Shown: one piece after another, positions 20,056 through 33,900 of the stretch
Position numbering within the stretch: position 1 is the first letter of the stretch
Layout: every line of letters starts with the position of its first letter
Origin: Apium graveolens
Lineage: Eukaryota > Streptophyta > Magnoliopsida > Apiales > Apiaceae
Direction of reading: 5' to 3'
Length of the DNA: 64,000 bases
Assembly (NCBI RefSeq): GCF_009905375.1
Contig: NC_133649.1
Location: forward strand, 227,685,275 to 227,749,274
Translations under genes and position numbers: made by a program
Notes under the pieces: generated by a model
Told to the model about the DNA's origin: nothing
The model's input: only the letters and a program-made list of their open reading frames with translations
The model's database searches: none

Positions 20056-20416
20056 TGTTGTACATATGTTGTGTACTTGATGATTACATAAACAAAACAT
20101 CTAAGTAGATTTTACTTAGTGAAATTATGTAGCACTCGACGGATAAGAATTACAGTCCCGACGGATAACTCATTATAGTCCCGACGGATGATTAACTTTA
20201 TCCATCGAGTGAGTAGCTTATGTAATAATAAGTCTGTAGCACAGTTATGTATGCACCTTTGTATAGAATCTGTAGTAGCATATAAGTCATGTTGACTTTA
20301 ACTAGATATGCAGAATAGGTTGATTAATTGTACATAAATGATGTCTTATAATTCTGCATAAGTGAAATAGAGTCAAGTGCCAAAATAGCTACCGACGAAT
20401 GATTAACAAAGCCATC
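20056..20416 (+). repeat. 5' LTR of element 2, first part
   Basis: Starts TGTTGTACATATGTTGTG; the inverted copy ending at 41536 starts TGTTGGGCATATGTTG. Motif copies: TCGACGGAT at 20136, CCGACGGAT at 20158 and 20181, ATCCATCGA at 20200. It breaks at 20416 where element 3 is inserted and resumes at 27802. Confidence 0.92.
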
Positions 20417-21776
20417 TGTTACGTCCTAATGTGTTTGTAGAAGGGGGGGTTGAATACAAACAGTACCGAATAATCGAATAAATGCGGAATAAAAAAAAAT
20501 GTGAAACAAAATTCAAGTTAAATAAGAATATTATTAAACTTGAAAGGTGTTACAACAACTGTATCGATTACAAGGAATTAATCTCAAATCAATTATCATA
20601 AATTTAGAATAAATTTGACATGAACTTTTTCTATTTTTGCAATAATTAGAATCAAATGCTAAACGCGATTTGAGATTAAGTTCTAGGGATTTTGATCCGT
20701 TAGATTGTTACACAAGAACAAGATAAAGATTTCTAGTTGATTGGATTTAACTTTCCAATCTAGAAATTGATCTTGAAGTTTGCAGATGAGGAAATATTTT
20801 TCTGCTTCTTTTTCTTTTGTTCTCGGGTTCTGTTTTTTTTGGATAATGAAGAATGAAGCTTCTGCTTCTTTTAATCAATTCAGCTGAATGAAAATAGAGC
20901 TGGCATGACAATCCTTTGGCTCAGTAAGACAATCGGTAGGATTATCTTCAGAGCTAGCAAGACAATCAGAATGAACTAGCAAGACTTTCGGTATGACTAT
21001 CAATTGTCATATCGATTGTCATAGTAGTTCAAACAGATTGTTTTTGCTGAATTAATAAGTGATTTTAATCTAATAATAATTCTGGTAAGACAATCAACTG
21101 AATTAGCATGACTTTCGGTATGACTATTGATTGTCATACCGATTGTCATACTAATACAATCAGTTGTCTTTTTGGAATTAAAACAGATTTTAACCAATTA
21201 AAAATTCTGAAAAACCTTAATGTTAATTCTGAATTAATTAATCAATTAATTCAATTAATAAATAAATTAATCTTTGCAGATATAATTTATTTTATTAATT
21301 AAATTATATGATTAATTAATTAATAGAGAATTAATACTAATCTTGAGCATCAACCATTCTTCTGAAAATCTTCTGATAATCACAGTCAATTACGAATCAA
21401 TTCCACCACTTCAATGTTGACACTCGATGTACTATTTGGTTCATGAGTGACTAACTTCCGTGATGTTTCTTCATGTCTTGACTTTGATAATTGATTTTCT
21501 TTAGATTAAATCCTTGTAATTCTGATACCTGACGAGATCTCTGTCACTTGATTAAATCCACAACCTTGATTTATATCACTGAGGCATGATCAATTTCTTG
21601 AACTTCTTCCGTGAATTAATTCCTCAAGTCTGTAGATGAACCTTGTTTCTGAATCCTTTGACAGGTATTACTTTGCGAGATCTCTTTGACGGTAGATCCA
21701 CTATTTACTTATTACATTCTTATTTGAGTTGAGTTAAATCCTCGAATATACAAATAGGCTATGAATATGACTTACA
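20417..21776 (-). repeat. 3' LTR of element 3
   Basis: Minus strand starts TGTAAGTCATATTC at 21776 and ends at 20417, giving TG...CA ends. It matches 26440-27796 with scattered substitutions and small indels (for example TTACGTCCTAA versus TTAGGTCCCAA at the inner end). Confidence 0.95.
20907..21147. repeat. GACAATC/GATTGTC array in element 3 LTR
   Basis: GACAATC starts at 20907, 20928, 20961 and 21089; the reverse form GATTGTC at 21014, 21129 and 21141. GGTATGAC and GTCATACC add facing half-sites. The second LTR carries the same array (about 26930-27170). The layout parallels the motif arrays in elements 1 and 2 with an unrelated sequence. Confidence 0.8.
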
Positions 21777-21786
21777 ATCTCCCCCT
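21777..21786 (-). promoter_or_regulatory. Polypurine tract, element 3
   Basis: The minus strand reads AGGGGGAGAT directly before the LTR start. The same GGGGGAGAT precedes the inverted LTR of element 2 (41537-41545), a shared plus-strand primer. Confidence 0.85.
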
Positions 21787-23930
21787 ATTTGTTTGTTAGA
21801 CAATAACACACAAATACCTAGAGGATAACTCAACTAACAAATAAGAAAAAGATATAAAAAAAATGCAAAGTAAATAGCAGAAAAGTTATGGATAACATTT
21901 AACCTTTTCCAGATTCCAAGTAGATGTTCCTCTAGACTGAACATATCTTCAAGTAGTTTCATCTTCTTTGTACAACCACATTTCCTGTTGAGAAGCCCAT
22001 ATCTCTCTTGCTTCTCCCCCTATGAGAATCAACTGATTAAAGAAGATCACCTTCGTTTACCACCTCTCCCGTATAATAGGATCCGCAGATAAAAACCAAT
22101 GGTACTCCCCTTTTGAAAACAGCTTCTTCCCTTACTAGAAAATCACCTTGTGTTTACCACCTCTCCCGTACAATAGGATCCGTAGTTACAAACAACAATG
22201 GTGTGGTGTAGTGTACATATGTAGGATCTTTTTCTTCCTCCCTGCTATTTCTCCCCCTTAGTTGAGGAATCCTCCAAACTATTACTTAAGCTTTTATCTC
22301 CCCCTTAAAGGAATGTATGCCGTTGTCTGAAGGAGTTCTCATATTTCACTTGGTTGGAAAAGAAATAACAAGTAGTTTCTCTTTCTTCCTCACTGTATGT
22401 GTGATTCTGTTTAGTGTACCTCACATGTGTTTCACTCTTCTCTCCACTCGTGTTTACACTCATTCTCACAAGTGTATCACTCACTCTAGCTCCAAAAATC
22501 AGCTGTACCTGCAAGGAAAATCACCTTAGCCATCCTTAAGGAGGTCACAGGTGGTGCAATGGGAGTTTGCAAATCCCCATCCTTGTTAAACTCGTCAGAT
22601 GAATCTGAGTCATAATCTACAAGTTGCTAGTTTCCCTTTTAGGGTTCCAGATTTGAATTCTGGGAAGGTAAACAATGATCCAACGAATTTAGCATAAAGA
22701 TCAAAGTTCCCTTCTAATGCTATGAAGACATTTCCTTGTGACTCATCAGGTAATATCTGAATCATTGTCAACAAGTTGCCGATCTGCACCTATGTCAGAT
22801 CCACTATCCGCAGATGCATCCAGGGGATTTAAGCCTGGGGAGGTAGACACTGACCACTGACATATGGCTTTTGGATCAGTATCCTCTCCTAACACCTGTA
22901 AAGGCAATTGGTCCATTAACGAACCTTAACAATCGAATCTGACCTTAAAATGGTCGAAACTCTTGTTTCCGTCAACTCATCCTTTGTGTGTGTAACCTTT
23001 CCTTGTGCATCAAGAATTGTTTATGTTTGAAGTGGTGACACTACATCGGATGCCTTGGCCGACAGGAAATTTCAATAGACGCACCCTGTTGAGAGAATGA
23101 ATCTAGTAACAGTTTTTGTGCCTTTTCAGCCATTACATCTTTTTGAGAAGATGTATGGGGGCTAGCAGTTGTCTCGGTTTAAATACTACTCATCTATGTA
23201 GGAGACAGAGCTACTGGGTTGACTACAGAACCTTCCTTATGTGGTGCACTAAGGCACTATCTCCCTCACGCTCATTCATACTACATTTAGTGGTAAGAGA
23301 GTGTTGGTTGGTTTTGTTTCTGTGTTTGTCTTTACAGTCTGGGATAGACGTTGTGGGTTTTCAACCTCATGACTGTCAATGAAAGAAAGCTATTGGACTG
23401 AACCTGTATCACAGAACATAGGGCAATATAGAGAGATAAAATGTACTTAAGATATATAATGAATGAAAATTATACATTTAATCTTTTGAGAGAATGATGT
23501 ACAATAGTGATTTCAAAGATTTTACATGAAATAAGAAATCACTAATGTAGAAAGAAGTTTGATTTACTCCTAAAACTCACTGCACATGTTAAACAATATG
23601 ATTGTGCCTAGTGATTAGAGAGTTATAAATATGACGATTGCTTGAGCAGTACACTAGTTCATACCAACCTGAAGTGAGATTGTGAAGAAGAGATTGCATA
23701 GTCCAATAGATCTGCAACTGCAAAGTCCATGAACTGAGGTGCATTGACTTCCTCTTTTGACTCACCAACCAGGAGTACACTTGTACACATCTTACTAGAG
23801 TCCAATTCCAAGTGTAATGTGCATCAGGTGCCTGATATGTCGTAATATTCTCAAGTCTCGTCACTGGTGCTATATGTTAGATACTGCTTCCTGATAATAA
23901 CCTAGCACAATATACAAAATTTCACTGATA
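21787..23930 (-). other. Element 3 interior without recognisable coding
   Basis: This 2.1-kb stretch lies where pol and the third ORF would be. Only short frames are present (longest 91 codons at 23589-23864), and none shows integrase, RT or RNase H motifs. It is likely a deleted or replaced interior. Confidence 0.5.
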
Positions 23931-24110
23931 ACATATCCAGCTTGCAAACAGCCATATCCCTCAGATAAACCTTTGCTGTTATCTCCAAAGGTAACCAGGG
24001 GCCAGCTTTCTCAATCCACATTTGATAGCAGGGCTCTATCTCCGGTCATATGTCTTGATGATCCACTGTCAAGAATCCACACTACCGGTTATACCTGTTT
24101 AATGCCCTGC
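23931..24110 (-). pseudogene. Element 3 protease stub
   Basis: The minus strand reads SRHMTGDRALLS followed, after a stop, by WPLVTFGDNSKGLSEGYGC, the region around the copia protease active site. The sequence then departs from pol near 23931. It marks the point where the pol region was lost. Confidence 0.75.
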
Positions 24111-24119
24111 ACTACAAAT

Positions 24120-26281
24120 GGATTAGACCTTCTTCGGAACCCAAACTTGGTTGGGCCCGGCATACTTGTAGAATTGTCCTTTGTCAGGCAAAACAACATT
24201 TTTAATTTTAATTGTCTCAACTTTCTCAATGACTGAACATTTGACCTTGTAAAGCCTTAACAAATTTCTGTTTAAGCTTAGGCACAAATGTCTCCTTTCT
24301 AGCCTTAGAAGGACTAGCAGTCTTAGACCTATCATGCTTCTTGTTATTCACATGCTGACGAGGAGTAGTCTTATCATTAGAAATGCTTACCATTAAAATA
24401 AGCATACATCATATTAAAAGCACAAGACATACAATTAGAAACACCACATGCTTTATGAGAGTGATTAATAGTAGGCAATTTATGCATGGCAGACATGGCA
24501 TTTTTGTTATCCAACTCATGTGTGTCTGAGTTAGTCTCAGTTGCTTTCACAACTTTGACTGGAACTTTCGACACACTTGACTTGGAAACAACCTTCTCAT
24601 TAGCATGATCTTCAGCACGTATTTCTTCCTGAATAACAGAAGAGGTCGCATCAAATGGTTCAAATTGATGGTTTATAGAGGGGTTCATCAACACCCTTAA
24701 GCACATGTGGTACTTCCCTCCCTTTAGCACAGACACGAGGAGGGGAGTTTATGCCTAATTCTCCAATAGCAACATAATCATAACCTATTCCAGATGTTTG
24801 ATTAACAGATTGCTTACTGTAGAACTCTTTAGCCTTCGAACAAGAATTGAAGTAGGCTCTAACCTTAGTCTCAAGACCGGTGATCTTGTCTTTGAGAATA
24901 GTTTCGAGTTTTCTATAACAGTCAACTCTATTCTCTAGAAAAGATACTTGTTCTTTTAATTTGTCTTGATTAATGTGCACAAGTCTTAATTCATTGACCT
25001 CTTTCTCAAGGTCTGTGATCTGTAAACTTAACAGTTCATTATCACGACGTGCACAATCTAAGTTACCTCTTAGATGATAAACCATTTCAGCATCAGAAAG
25101 TTTTACCTCTATTCTTGACGATGAAGCTTTTCCATCAATAGCCATAAGAGCAAGATTTCCTTCATCTTCATCTTCACTGTCAGTATCATCCCAGCTTCTT
25201 CCCTTTGCCAGATAAGCCCTTTCAGAGTTCTTTCTTACTTGCTTTGGCTTCCTACATTCTGTGGCAAAGTGTCCCAACTCATTGCAGTTATAGCATCTAA
25301 TGGTGCTCCGATCAACCATCCCTATTTTGTATCCACCACTGCTGGTGTTAGAGGATGAAGATCCACCTTTCTGGAATTTGTTGTAGTTGGACTTGTACTT
25401 AAGCTTGGGATTCCTCTTGAATCTGACATGGGAGAATCTCTTGACAATTTGGGCCATTGACTCGTCTTCCAATTGCTCCAGCTCTTCCAAGGAATAAAAA
25501 TCATCACTTGATTGATTTGTAGTAGGAGGATCATATTCTGCTACTAACATATTTTCCTCAGCCTTGGAACACTGTACCATTCTCTCCATTGTTGAGATTG
25601 CTGTTGTTGTTGACCTTCAGCTACAAGTGCAGTAGATGTGCTGACCATTCTATCCTTCCCGTAGACTTCCTTCTGTTGAATCTGCTCCAACTCATAGGTT
25701 TTTAACACTCCATAGAGCCTGTCCAAAGAAATCTCACTCAGATCTCTAGCTTCTCTAATGGCAGTGATTCTATGTTCAAGATGAGTTGGCAGTGTTAAAA
25801 GGAACTTTTTGTTGACCTCCCTGATTGAATAATATTTCCCATTTATGTTCAGGTTGTTGATCAACGCATTGTACCTCTCAAACACTTCAGTAATTCCTTC
25901 TCCTGGATTTGATTTAAAATATTCATACTCAGAGGTTAGGATCTCCAACTTGTTCTCCCTAACTTCCTCTGTGCCTTCATTGATCACCTCAATAGTTTCC
26001 CACATGTGTTTGGAATTTTTACAGTTCATCACATGTCTGTTCATCAAGGGATCAAGGGAATCAATTAAAATTAATTGAAGGCTGGCATCCAAGGAGGCTT
26101 CTTCCTTTTCATCATGAGTAAAATCTTCAGGATCTTTAGGATAGGTTCTGGCTTTGGTGATCACAACATCATCTACTATCACCTCCGGTTCAATAACCAT
26201 CGGAGTTTTTATCCCCTTCTTTAACAAGTTTGAATATTTGGGATTTGCCACTTGTAAAAACAAGAGCATTTCTTCTTCCAC
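24120..26281 (-). pseudogene. gag: Element 3 gag
   Basis: Frames at 26281-25544, 25589-24660, 24736-24377 and 24335-24123 together make one Gag. It has an N-terminal UBN2-like part (KHMWETIEVINEGTEEVREN, then LEILTSEYEYFKSNPGE), a CCHC knuckle CYNCNELGHFATEC, a coiled coil with LRGNLDCARRDNELLSLQI, and ends VWVPKKV at a stop. The frame changes several times, at about 25560, 24700 and 24350. A stop and TGCAGGG sit between it and the protease stub, as in elements 1 and 2. Confidence 0.82.
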
Positions 26282-26425
26282 ATAATATAATTCTCTTTAT
26301 CAAATTGTGGAATTTTAACGGTTCCAACTTTTTGTGAAGTCATTATGAATTTTTGAATGAATAAAAATTCAAGGAGTTGAAAAATCACAAAAGTCTAGGA
26401 TCTTGATTTGTTCGTTAATCAGAAG

Positions 26426-26437
26426 GCTCTGATACCA
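26426..26437 (-). promoter_or_regulatory. Primer binding site, element 3
   Basis: The minus strand reads TGGTATCAGAGC (initiator-Met tRNA complement), 2 nt from the LTR at 26440. Confidence 0.95.
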
Positions 26438-26439
26438 AT

Positions 26440-27796
26440 TGTTAGGTCCCAATGTGTTTGTAGAAGGGGGGTTGAATACAAACAGTACCGAATAATCGAA
26501 TAAATGCGAATAAAAAATGTGAAACAAAATTCAAGTTAAATAAGAATATTATTAAACTTGAAAGGTGTTACAACAACTGTATCGATTACAAGGAATTAAT
26601 CTCAAATTAATTATCACAAATTAGAATAAATTCGACATGAACTTTTTCTATTTTTGCAATAATTAGAATCAAATGCTAAACACGATTTGAGATTAAGTTC
26701 TAGGGATTTTGATCCGCTAGATTGTTACACAAGAACAAGATAAAGATTTCTAGTTGATTGGATTTAACTTTACAATCTAGAAATTGATCTTGAAGTTTGC
26801 AAATGATGAAATATTTTTCTGCTTCTTTTTCTTTTGTTCTCGGGTTCTGTTTTTTTTGGATAATGAAGAATAATGCTTCTGCTTCTTTTAATCAATTCAG
26901 CTGAATGAAAATAGAGCTGGCATGACAATCCTTTGGCACAGTAAGACAATCGGTAGGACTATCTTTAGAGCTAGCAAGACAATCAGAATGAACTAGCAAG
27001 ACTTTCGGTATGACTATCAATTGTCATACCGATTGTCATAGTAGTTCAAACAGATTGTTTTGCTGAATTAATAAGTGATTTTAATCTAATAATAATTCTG
27101 GTAAGACAATCAACTGAATTAGCATGACTTTCGGTATGACTATTGATTGTCATACCGATTGTCATACTAATACAATCAGTTGTCTTTTTGGAATTAAAAC
27201 AGATTTTAACCAATTAAAATTCTGAAAAACCTTAATATTAATTCTGAATTAATTAATCAATTAATTCAATTAATAAACAAATTAATCTTTGCAGATATAA
27301 TTTATTTTATTAATTAAATTATATGATTAATTAATTAATAGAGAATTAATATTAATCTTGAGCATCAACCATTCTTCTGAAAATCTTCTGATAATCACAG
27401 TCAATTATGAATCAATTCCACCACTTCAATGTTGACACTCGATGTACTGTCTGGTTCATGAGTGACTAACTTCCATGACGATTCTTCATGTCTTGGCTTT
27501 GATAATTGATTTTCTTCAGATTAAATCCTTGTAATTCTCTGATACCCTGACGAGATCTCTGTCACTTGATTAAATCCACAACCTTGATTTATATCACTGA
27601 GGCATGATCAATTTCTTGAACTTCTTCCGGTGAATTAATTCCTCAAGTCTGTAGATGAACCTTGTTTCTGAATCCTTTGACAGATATTACTTTGCGAGAT
27701 CTCTTTGACGGTAGATCCACTATTTTCTTATTACGTTCTTATTTGAGTTGAGTTAAATCCTCGAATATACAAATAGGCTATGAAATATGACTTACA
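26440..27796 (-). repeat. 5' LTR of element 3
   Basis: Matches 20417-21776 over its whole length. It ends at 27796 next to CCATC (27797-27801), the second copy of the target duplication. Confidence 0.95.
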
Positions 27797-27801
27797 CCAT
27801 C

Positions 27802-28436
27802 GACGGATCATCAAATGACTATCAACTCGACGGATGATCAATTAAACCATCAACGGATGTTCTAAAAGTCGACGGATGATCATATGAAGAATTCAAACAA
27901 CAGTTGGACAGTGAAAGCTGACACACAGTCGTCGAGATGTATACAACACACTGTGGAAGCCCATTAACTGGGTAATAGAGGACGAAAAGCAGCAAAGCTT
28001 AAGACTGATAGTTTTTATTTGTTCAGTCTTTTTGACTTTGTAATCTTGGTATTATATAAACCAAGAGTGTAGCAAATAGAAAAAAACTGAGATAGCTGAA
28101 AAACAAAAACAGAGAAATCTTTGTAAGCAGAATTATTAGCATTTCCTGTATTCTCAGTAGTTCCATTTGTAAGCAGCTGTGAGCATTCCTGCACACAGAG
28201 TCCTCTCGATATTTATATATATCTCTGGTGGAATTGTTTAAATCCACCAGAAAGTTTTTAAAGACTCTTGTTTTTAATTACTTATGTTTTGATTCAATTA
28301 AGTTTCTATTCCGCATTGTGCTAATCAAAACATTATATCTATATTCGAGTTGAACATTTTTTTTTCGAGAAAAAGGTTCAAGAATTCCATTCAACCCCCC
28401 TTCTGTAATTCTTGCTATATTGTTAAGGGACTAACA
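27802..28436 (+). repeat. 5' LTR of element 2, second part
   Basis: Continues the LTR interrupted at 20416 and ends GGGACTAACA before the PBS. Motif copies start at 27800 (TCGACGGAT, overlapping the target duplication), 27827, 27850 (TCAACGGAT) and 27869. The TATA box at 28053-28060 reads TATTATATAAACCAAG. Total LTR length without the insertion is about 996 bp. Confidence 0.93.
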
Positions 28437-28438
28437 AT

Positions 28439-28450
28439 TGGTATCAGAGC
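28439..28450 (+). promoter_or_regulatory. Primer binding site, element 2
   Basis: TGGTATCAGAGC, 2 nt after the LTR end at 28436; initiator-Met tRNA complement. Confidence 0.95.
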
Positions 28451-28497
28451 AAGCTCTTAATCTACAAAGAGTTTAAAGATCAAAACAATTCAGCAAG

Positions 28498-30900
28498 ATG
28501 AACAAGAAAGATGTTGGAGTCAAGATTCCTTTTCTTGATAAAGATAATTACCATCATTAAGGTAAAGATGCATCTTCATATGCTTTCTCAAGATGAGGCC
28601 TATGTGGACTGCATAGAAAAGGCCCTCATGTTCCAATGAAGCTGCAACAGGAAACGAGCCATCTGTTCCAAAGCCAAGGCATGAATGGTCTGATCCTGAC
28701 ATTGAACAAGTCGGAAAGATAAAAAGGCCATGAACATTCTGTTCAATGGAGTTGATGCAGACATGTTTGATAACATTATCAACTGCAAAACTGCAAGGAA
28801 GTTTGGGACACAATACAGATAATTTGTGATGGCACTGAGCAAGTAGAGAAAATAAAATGCAGCTCCTGATTCAGCAATATGAGCATTTTCACAATGAGAG
28901 GAAAGTGAGTTCACTCACTGACATTTTTAGTAGATTCCAAAAACTACTAAATGCTCTTAAGTTGCATGGAAGAGTCTATCAGACTAAAGACTCCAATCTG
29001 AAATTTCTTCAGATCTCTTCCAAAGAATGGAAACAATGACAGTCTTATTGAGAAACTCTACAAGATTATAAGGAGTTTAACTTTGGAGAGAGACTGTATG
29101 GCATTCTGAAGACCTATGAGCTTGAGATAGAGCAGGATGAAAGAATGGAGAGAGAGGAAGAAGAAAGGAGGATCCATTGCACTAGTTGCTGATCTGAAAA
29201 GGAGAAGGAAGTGAAGATGGAAGCTGTAGAATCAACTTCAAAGGTCTGTGAGAATAAGGTAAGGGGCTTAGCTTGCCCAGAAAGTGAAGAATTCATGAGC
29301 AAGATGACATGGAGGACATTGATGATGCACCATAGCATTTCTTTCCAGGAGATTTTCCGAAGACTCAAGTTTCCAAGAAGAACTTTGGAGACCATCCAAG
29401 CCAATAATAGAAACATGTGGATAAGTCAAAATTCAAATGTTTCAAATGTGGCGTGGCAGGCATTTTGCAAATGAGTGTAGAAATCAGATCCAGTAAGAAA
29501 GGTTTGAGTCTATGGATTATAAGCAAAATACTTTGATCTACTCAAACAAAATGAAAGGGCTTTATTACATAAGAGAAGGACTGGGCAGCAGATGGTTGGA
29601 TGAAGATGAGGATGTCAGCTATGTCAATCTAGCCTAATGGCCAACTCTGATGAAAAGAGACAAGTTCCTCAAGAAATTAGGTAATCACTACAAACCTTGC
29701 ACATTTATCCAAAGTCTGAGTGTAATGAGTGCATAAATGAAATGTCTACAGAATTGTATAATTTAGCGTGTTACATTAAGTCTCTCAATAAAGAAAATGC
29801 TAAAACAAAGAAACACAAACTTGTTTTCAAGTGAGAGGAATAATGATGCTTGAGTCTCAGTTTGTTGAGTTTGAGAAAATCAAAATTGAGTGTAAGATTG
29901 CCAAGGAGGGAATTAACTGAGTCCTGAAAAAGGAAGAAATTTTGAAGAAGCAGCTCTCGAGCGTGAACAAGAGGTAATTAAAGCATGGAAAACATCCAGG
30001 GATGTTCATGGCTCAAATCACCAAGTTCAAGGAATTGAGTCTTGTTTCGTGATGAAGCCTGGAAAAAGAATAAAGAGAAACTAGAACCTATTTGGTAGAT
30101 GGGTTGTTGACAGATGTAGACTCGACGGATGATGAGGACTATCCGTCGGATAACAAAAAGTGTTATCCGTCGAATGATGAAAATCCTCATCCGTCAGCTG
30201 GTGAGCAAACCCATTAGCAAAACCAAATTAATCAAGCTAAATGAGAAGTATGGGTCTATTTCCAAGGAATTTTGTTTCAGGAGAGTCAAGTCAAGCTAAG
30301 AAAGGGAAAAAGGCTAATGTTGGTCACATGACTGTCAAACAGTTAAGTGACAGACTTGAGAAAATTGAGGTAAAACAGAGACTAAAAGAAAAACAATAGG
30401 ATCGTAAAGTAGGGATTAACAAACACAATAACTACACACCTGATAATATGCTCCTAGAAAAATCTGTGTCAAGTGCGGTAGTGTCAATCATTTGTCTGTT
30501 AATTGCAAATCTGCCATGCATACTCCCATGTCTGTTCAATCTCAATTTCCAAACATAAATGCCATGCCTCCCATGCCTGTTAATGATATGCCTACACAGA
30601 ATATGAATGCACAGTTTGCTAATATGCCATTTGCACCTAATCCATATTATGCTGCATACAATATGCCTCAAATTCCATTCAGCATGCCTTACTGGAATAA
30701 CATGTTTGCACCAAGCATGTCATTTCCTGTTAGCCATAATATGCATGATAATTCTGTTGCATTAAATTGTTTCAAAGGCCCAACCAAATGACTAAGGAAG
30801 AATCTGAAATTCCTAAGTCAAATGAGTTAAGACCTAAGAAACAGAAGAAGAAAGCTAACAAGGCAGGACCCAAGGAAACTTGGGTACCAAAATCAACTTG
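28498..30900 (+). pseudogene. gag: Element 2 gag
   Basis: Starts MNKKDVGVKIPFLDKDNYHH at the ATG at 28498 and then meets a stop. Recognisable pieces follow in changing frames: MQLLIQQYEHFHNE, RFQKLLNALKLHGRVYQ, ending KEWK (28857-29039); KCFKCG at about 29437, whose knuckle is disrupted by a shift; and an Asn/Met/Pro-rich tail (30492-30791) ending at a stop (about 30899) after WVPKS. Motif copies of the TCGACGGAT type lie at 30120-30205. It is a badly decayed counterpart of element 1's Gag. Its KEWK segment shows that the TAG in element 1 replaced a Trp codon. Confidence 0.82.
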
Positions 30901-30916
30901 ATTTGATTTTGATGTG

Positions 30917-33900
30917 TGCAGGGAAAACAGAAAGAATCTTTGGTACTTGGATAGTGGCTATTTCAAGACACATGACTGGTGATTCTACCCTGCTCACAGA
31001 GTTTAAGGAGAGAGCTGGCCCAAGTATTACTTTTGGAGATGATAGCAAAGGTTATACTGTGGGATATGGCTTGATTTCAAAGGACAATGTCATCATTGAA
31101 GAGGTTGCCTTAGTGGATGGTCTCAAACACTAATCTTATGAGTATCAGCCAGCTTTGTGACAAAGGCAACTTAGTAACCTTCAACAAAGAAGCCTGTGTT
31201 GTGACTAATAATCAAAAGCAACAGAGTGGTTCTCACTGGTGTGAGAAGAGGAAATATGTACCTAGCTGACTTCAACTCAACTAAAGCAGAATCTGTAACT
31301 TGTCTTCTCAGTAAAGCAAGTCAAGATGAAAGTTGGCTATGGCACAAGAAGCTATCCCATTTAAACTTCAAGACTCATGAATGAGCTGGTAAAGAAAGAA
31401 CTAGTAAGAGGCATTCCTCTAGTGGAGTTTACAAAGGATGGACTGTGTGATGCCTGCCAAAAAGGGAAGCAGATCAAAGCATCATTCAGGAAGAAACTTG
31501 ATTCAGCAATTGAAGAGCCTCTGCAATGCTTCACATGGATCTGTTTGGACCAGTCAATGTATTGTCAATTTCAAAGAAAAGATTTTGCCTAGTAATTGTA
31601 GATGATTTTTCAAAGTTCTCTTGGACATATTTCCTAAAGTCTAAAGATGAGGCTAGTGAAATCATCATCAATCACATAAGGCAAGTTAACAATCATCCTG
31701 ATTTCAAAGTTAGAAGAATCAGGAGTGACAATGGAACTGAGTTCAAGAACTATGTCATGAGAGCATTTTTGAGGAAAATGGAATCTTACATGAGTTCTCA
31801 GCAGCAAGGACTCCACAACAGAATGGAGTAGTGGAAAGAAAGAACAGATCACTTATTGAAGCTGCAAGGACAATGCTTGAAGAATCAAAATTACCAACAT
31901 ATTTCTGGGCTGAAGCTGTAAACACTGCATGCTACACTCAGAACATCTCTCTGATTAATCAAGCAAGATGCATGACTCCTTATCAATTGTTCAAGAACAA
32001 GAAGCCAACTCTAAACTTTCTTCATGTCTTTGGCTGTAAATGCTATATTCTGAGAAATCAAACTGATCGAAATGGGAAGTTTGATGCTAAAGCAGATGAA
32101 GGAATTTTTGGGATATGTGTTGGTAAAGCATATAGAGTCTACAATCTAAGAACCAACATTGTTGTGGAATCTATACATGTTGTGTTTGATGATAAAAAGA
32201 TTGAAGGACTGAAAGATGGAGATTACCATGAGAGCCTCAAATTCGACAATTGAGATGGTCAGTGATGAAAGTGATGATGAGAGTGATCAAGAAACAGTTT
32301 CTAAGGATAATGCAGACAACTCTACCACCAATGAAGCACAAAACTCAACATTTGTCGTACTCAAAATTCACCATCCGTCGGGTTATCAAAGGAGCAGAAC
32401 GTCAAGGTAGATCACCCATAGAAAGTACCCCTTTCTCAAATCAAAGATCCACAAACTCAGGGGGAGTTTCTAGCAATCAAAACTAAATCACACATCAAGA
32501 CAACATTGAGGTCTCTTCATTTAGAGCTAATCTACCTCAACCAAGGAAATGGACAAAAGATCACCCCTTTGAACTGATTATTGGTGATGTTTCTTCTAGA
32601 GTTCAAACAAGGAGAGCAACTCAGGAAGAATGTCTATACAGCAGCTTTCTGTCAAAGGAAGAACCAAAGAAGGTAGAAGAAGCCTTGTTAGATCCTGATT
32701 GGATTTTAGCTATGCAGGAGGAGCTAAACCAATTTGAAAGGAATAAAGTATGGAAGCTGGTACCCAAGCCTAAAGGAAAGAATCCAATAGACACCAAATG
32801 GGTATTCAGAAACAAGATGGATGAAAATGGCATAGTAGTAAGGAACAAAGCCAGATTGGTTGCTAAAGGCTATTGCCAGCAAGAAGGAATAGATTTTGAT
32901 GAAACATTTGCTCCTGTTGCAAGACTTGAAGCCATCAGAATCTTCTTAGCCTATGCAGCCCATGCCAATTTCAAGGTCTATCAAATGGATGTCAAAAGTG
33001 CCTTTCTGAATGGAGATTTGGAGGAAGAAGTGTATGTTAGTCAACCTCCTGGCTTTGAAGATCCAAATTTTCCAGAGTATGTCTATTATCTACTGAAAGC
33101 ACTTTATGGACTGAAGCAAGCACCTAGAGCCTGGTATGACACTTTATCAAAGTTCCTTTTGGAAAATCACTTCACAAGAGGTACTGTAGATAAAACTTTA
33201 TTTTTCAGAAATGTTAATGGCTCTAGCATACTTGTTCAAATTTATGTAGATGATATTATTTTTGGCTCTACAGATGAGAAACTTTGTAAAAAGTTTGCCA
33301 AACTGATGCAAAGTAAGTATGAAATGAGTATGATGGGAGAACTAACTTACTTTCTTGGTTTACAAGTTAAACAAGTTAGTGATGGAATATTCATTAGTCA
33401 AACTAAATATATTTTTGATCTTTTAAAGAAGTTTGATCTAATGGATTGCACATCTGCAAAAACTCCCATGGCCACTGCAACTAAGCTTGAATTAAACACT
33501 ACTGAAAAGTCTGTGGATATTTCAAGCTATAGAGGCATGGTTGGCTCACTTCTGTACTTAACAGCTAGTAGGCCAGATATAATGTTTGCTACATGTTTAT
33601 GTGCTAGATTTCAGGCTGATCCTAGAGAATCTCACTTGATAGCTATTAAGAGAATTTTCAGATATCTCAAGGGAACACCAAAACTTGGCATTTGGTATCC
33701 TAGAGATTCTGGTTTTTATCTAACTGGTTATTCAGATGCAGATTATGCAGGTTGCAGAATTGACAGAGCACAACAGGAACTTGTCAATTTCTAGGAAACA
33801 AGCTTGTGTCCTGGTTCAGTAAAAAGCAAAATTCAGTTTCTACTTCTACAGCTGAAGCTGAATATATTGCTGCTAGCAGTTGCTGTGCACAGATTTTATG

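Larger units (their letters stand above)
20417..27796 (-). mobile_element. Element 3: non-autonomous copia element with gag only
   Basis: LTRs at 20417-21776 and 26440-27796, target duplication CCATC at 20412-20416 and 27797-27801, PBS at 26426-26437 and purine tract at 21777-21786 all agree on a minus-strand element. The interior is 4.66 kb and holds gag and a protease stub but no recognisable integrase, reverse transcriptase or RNase H, so it must have been mobilised in trans. It lies inside element 2's 5' LTR and is therefore younger than element 2. Confidence 0.93.
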
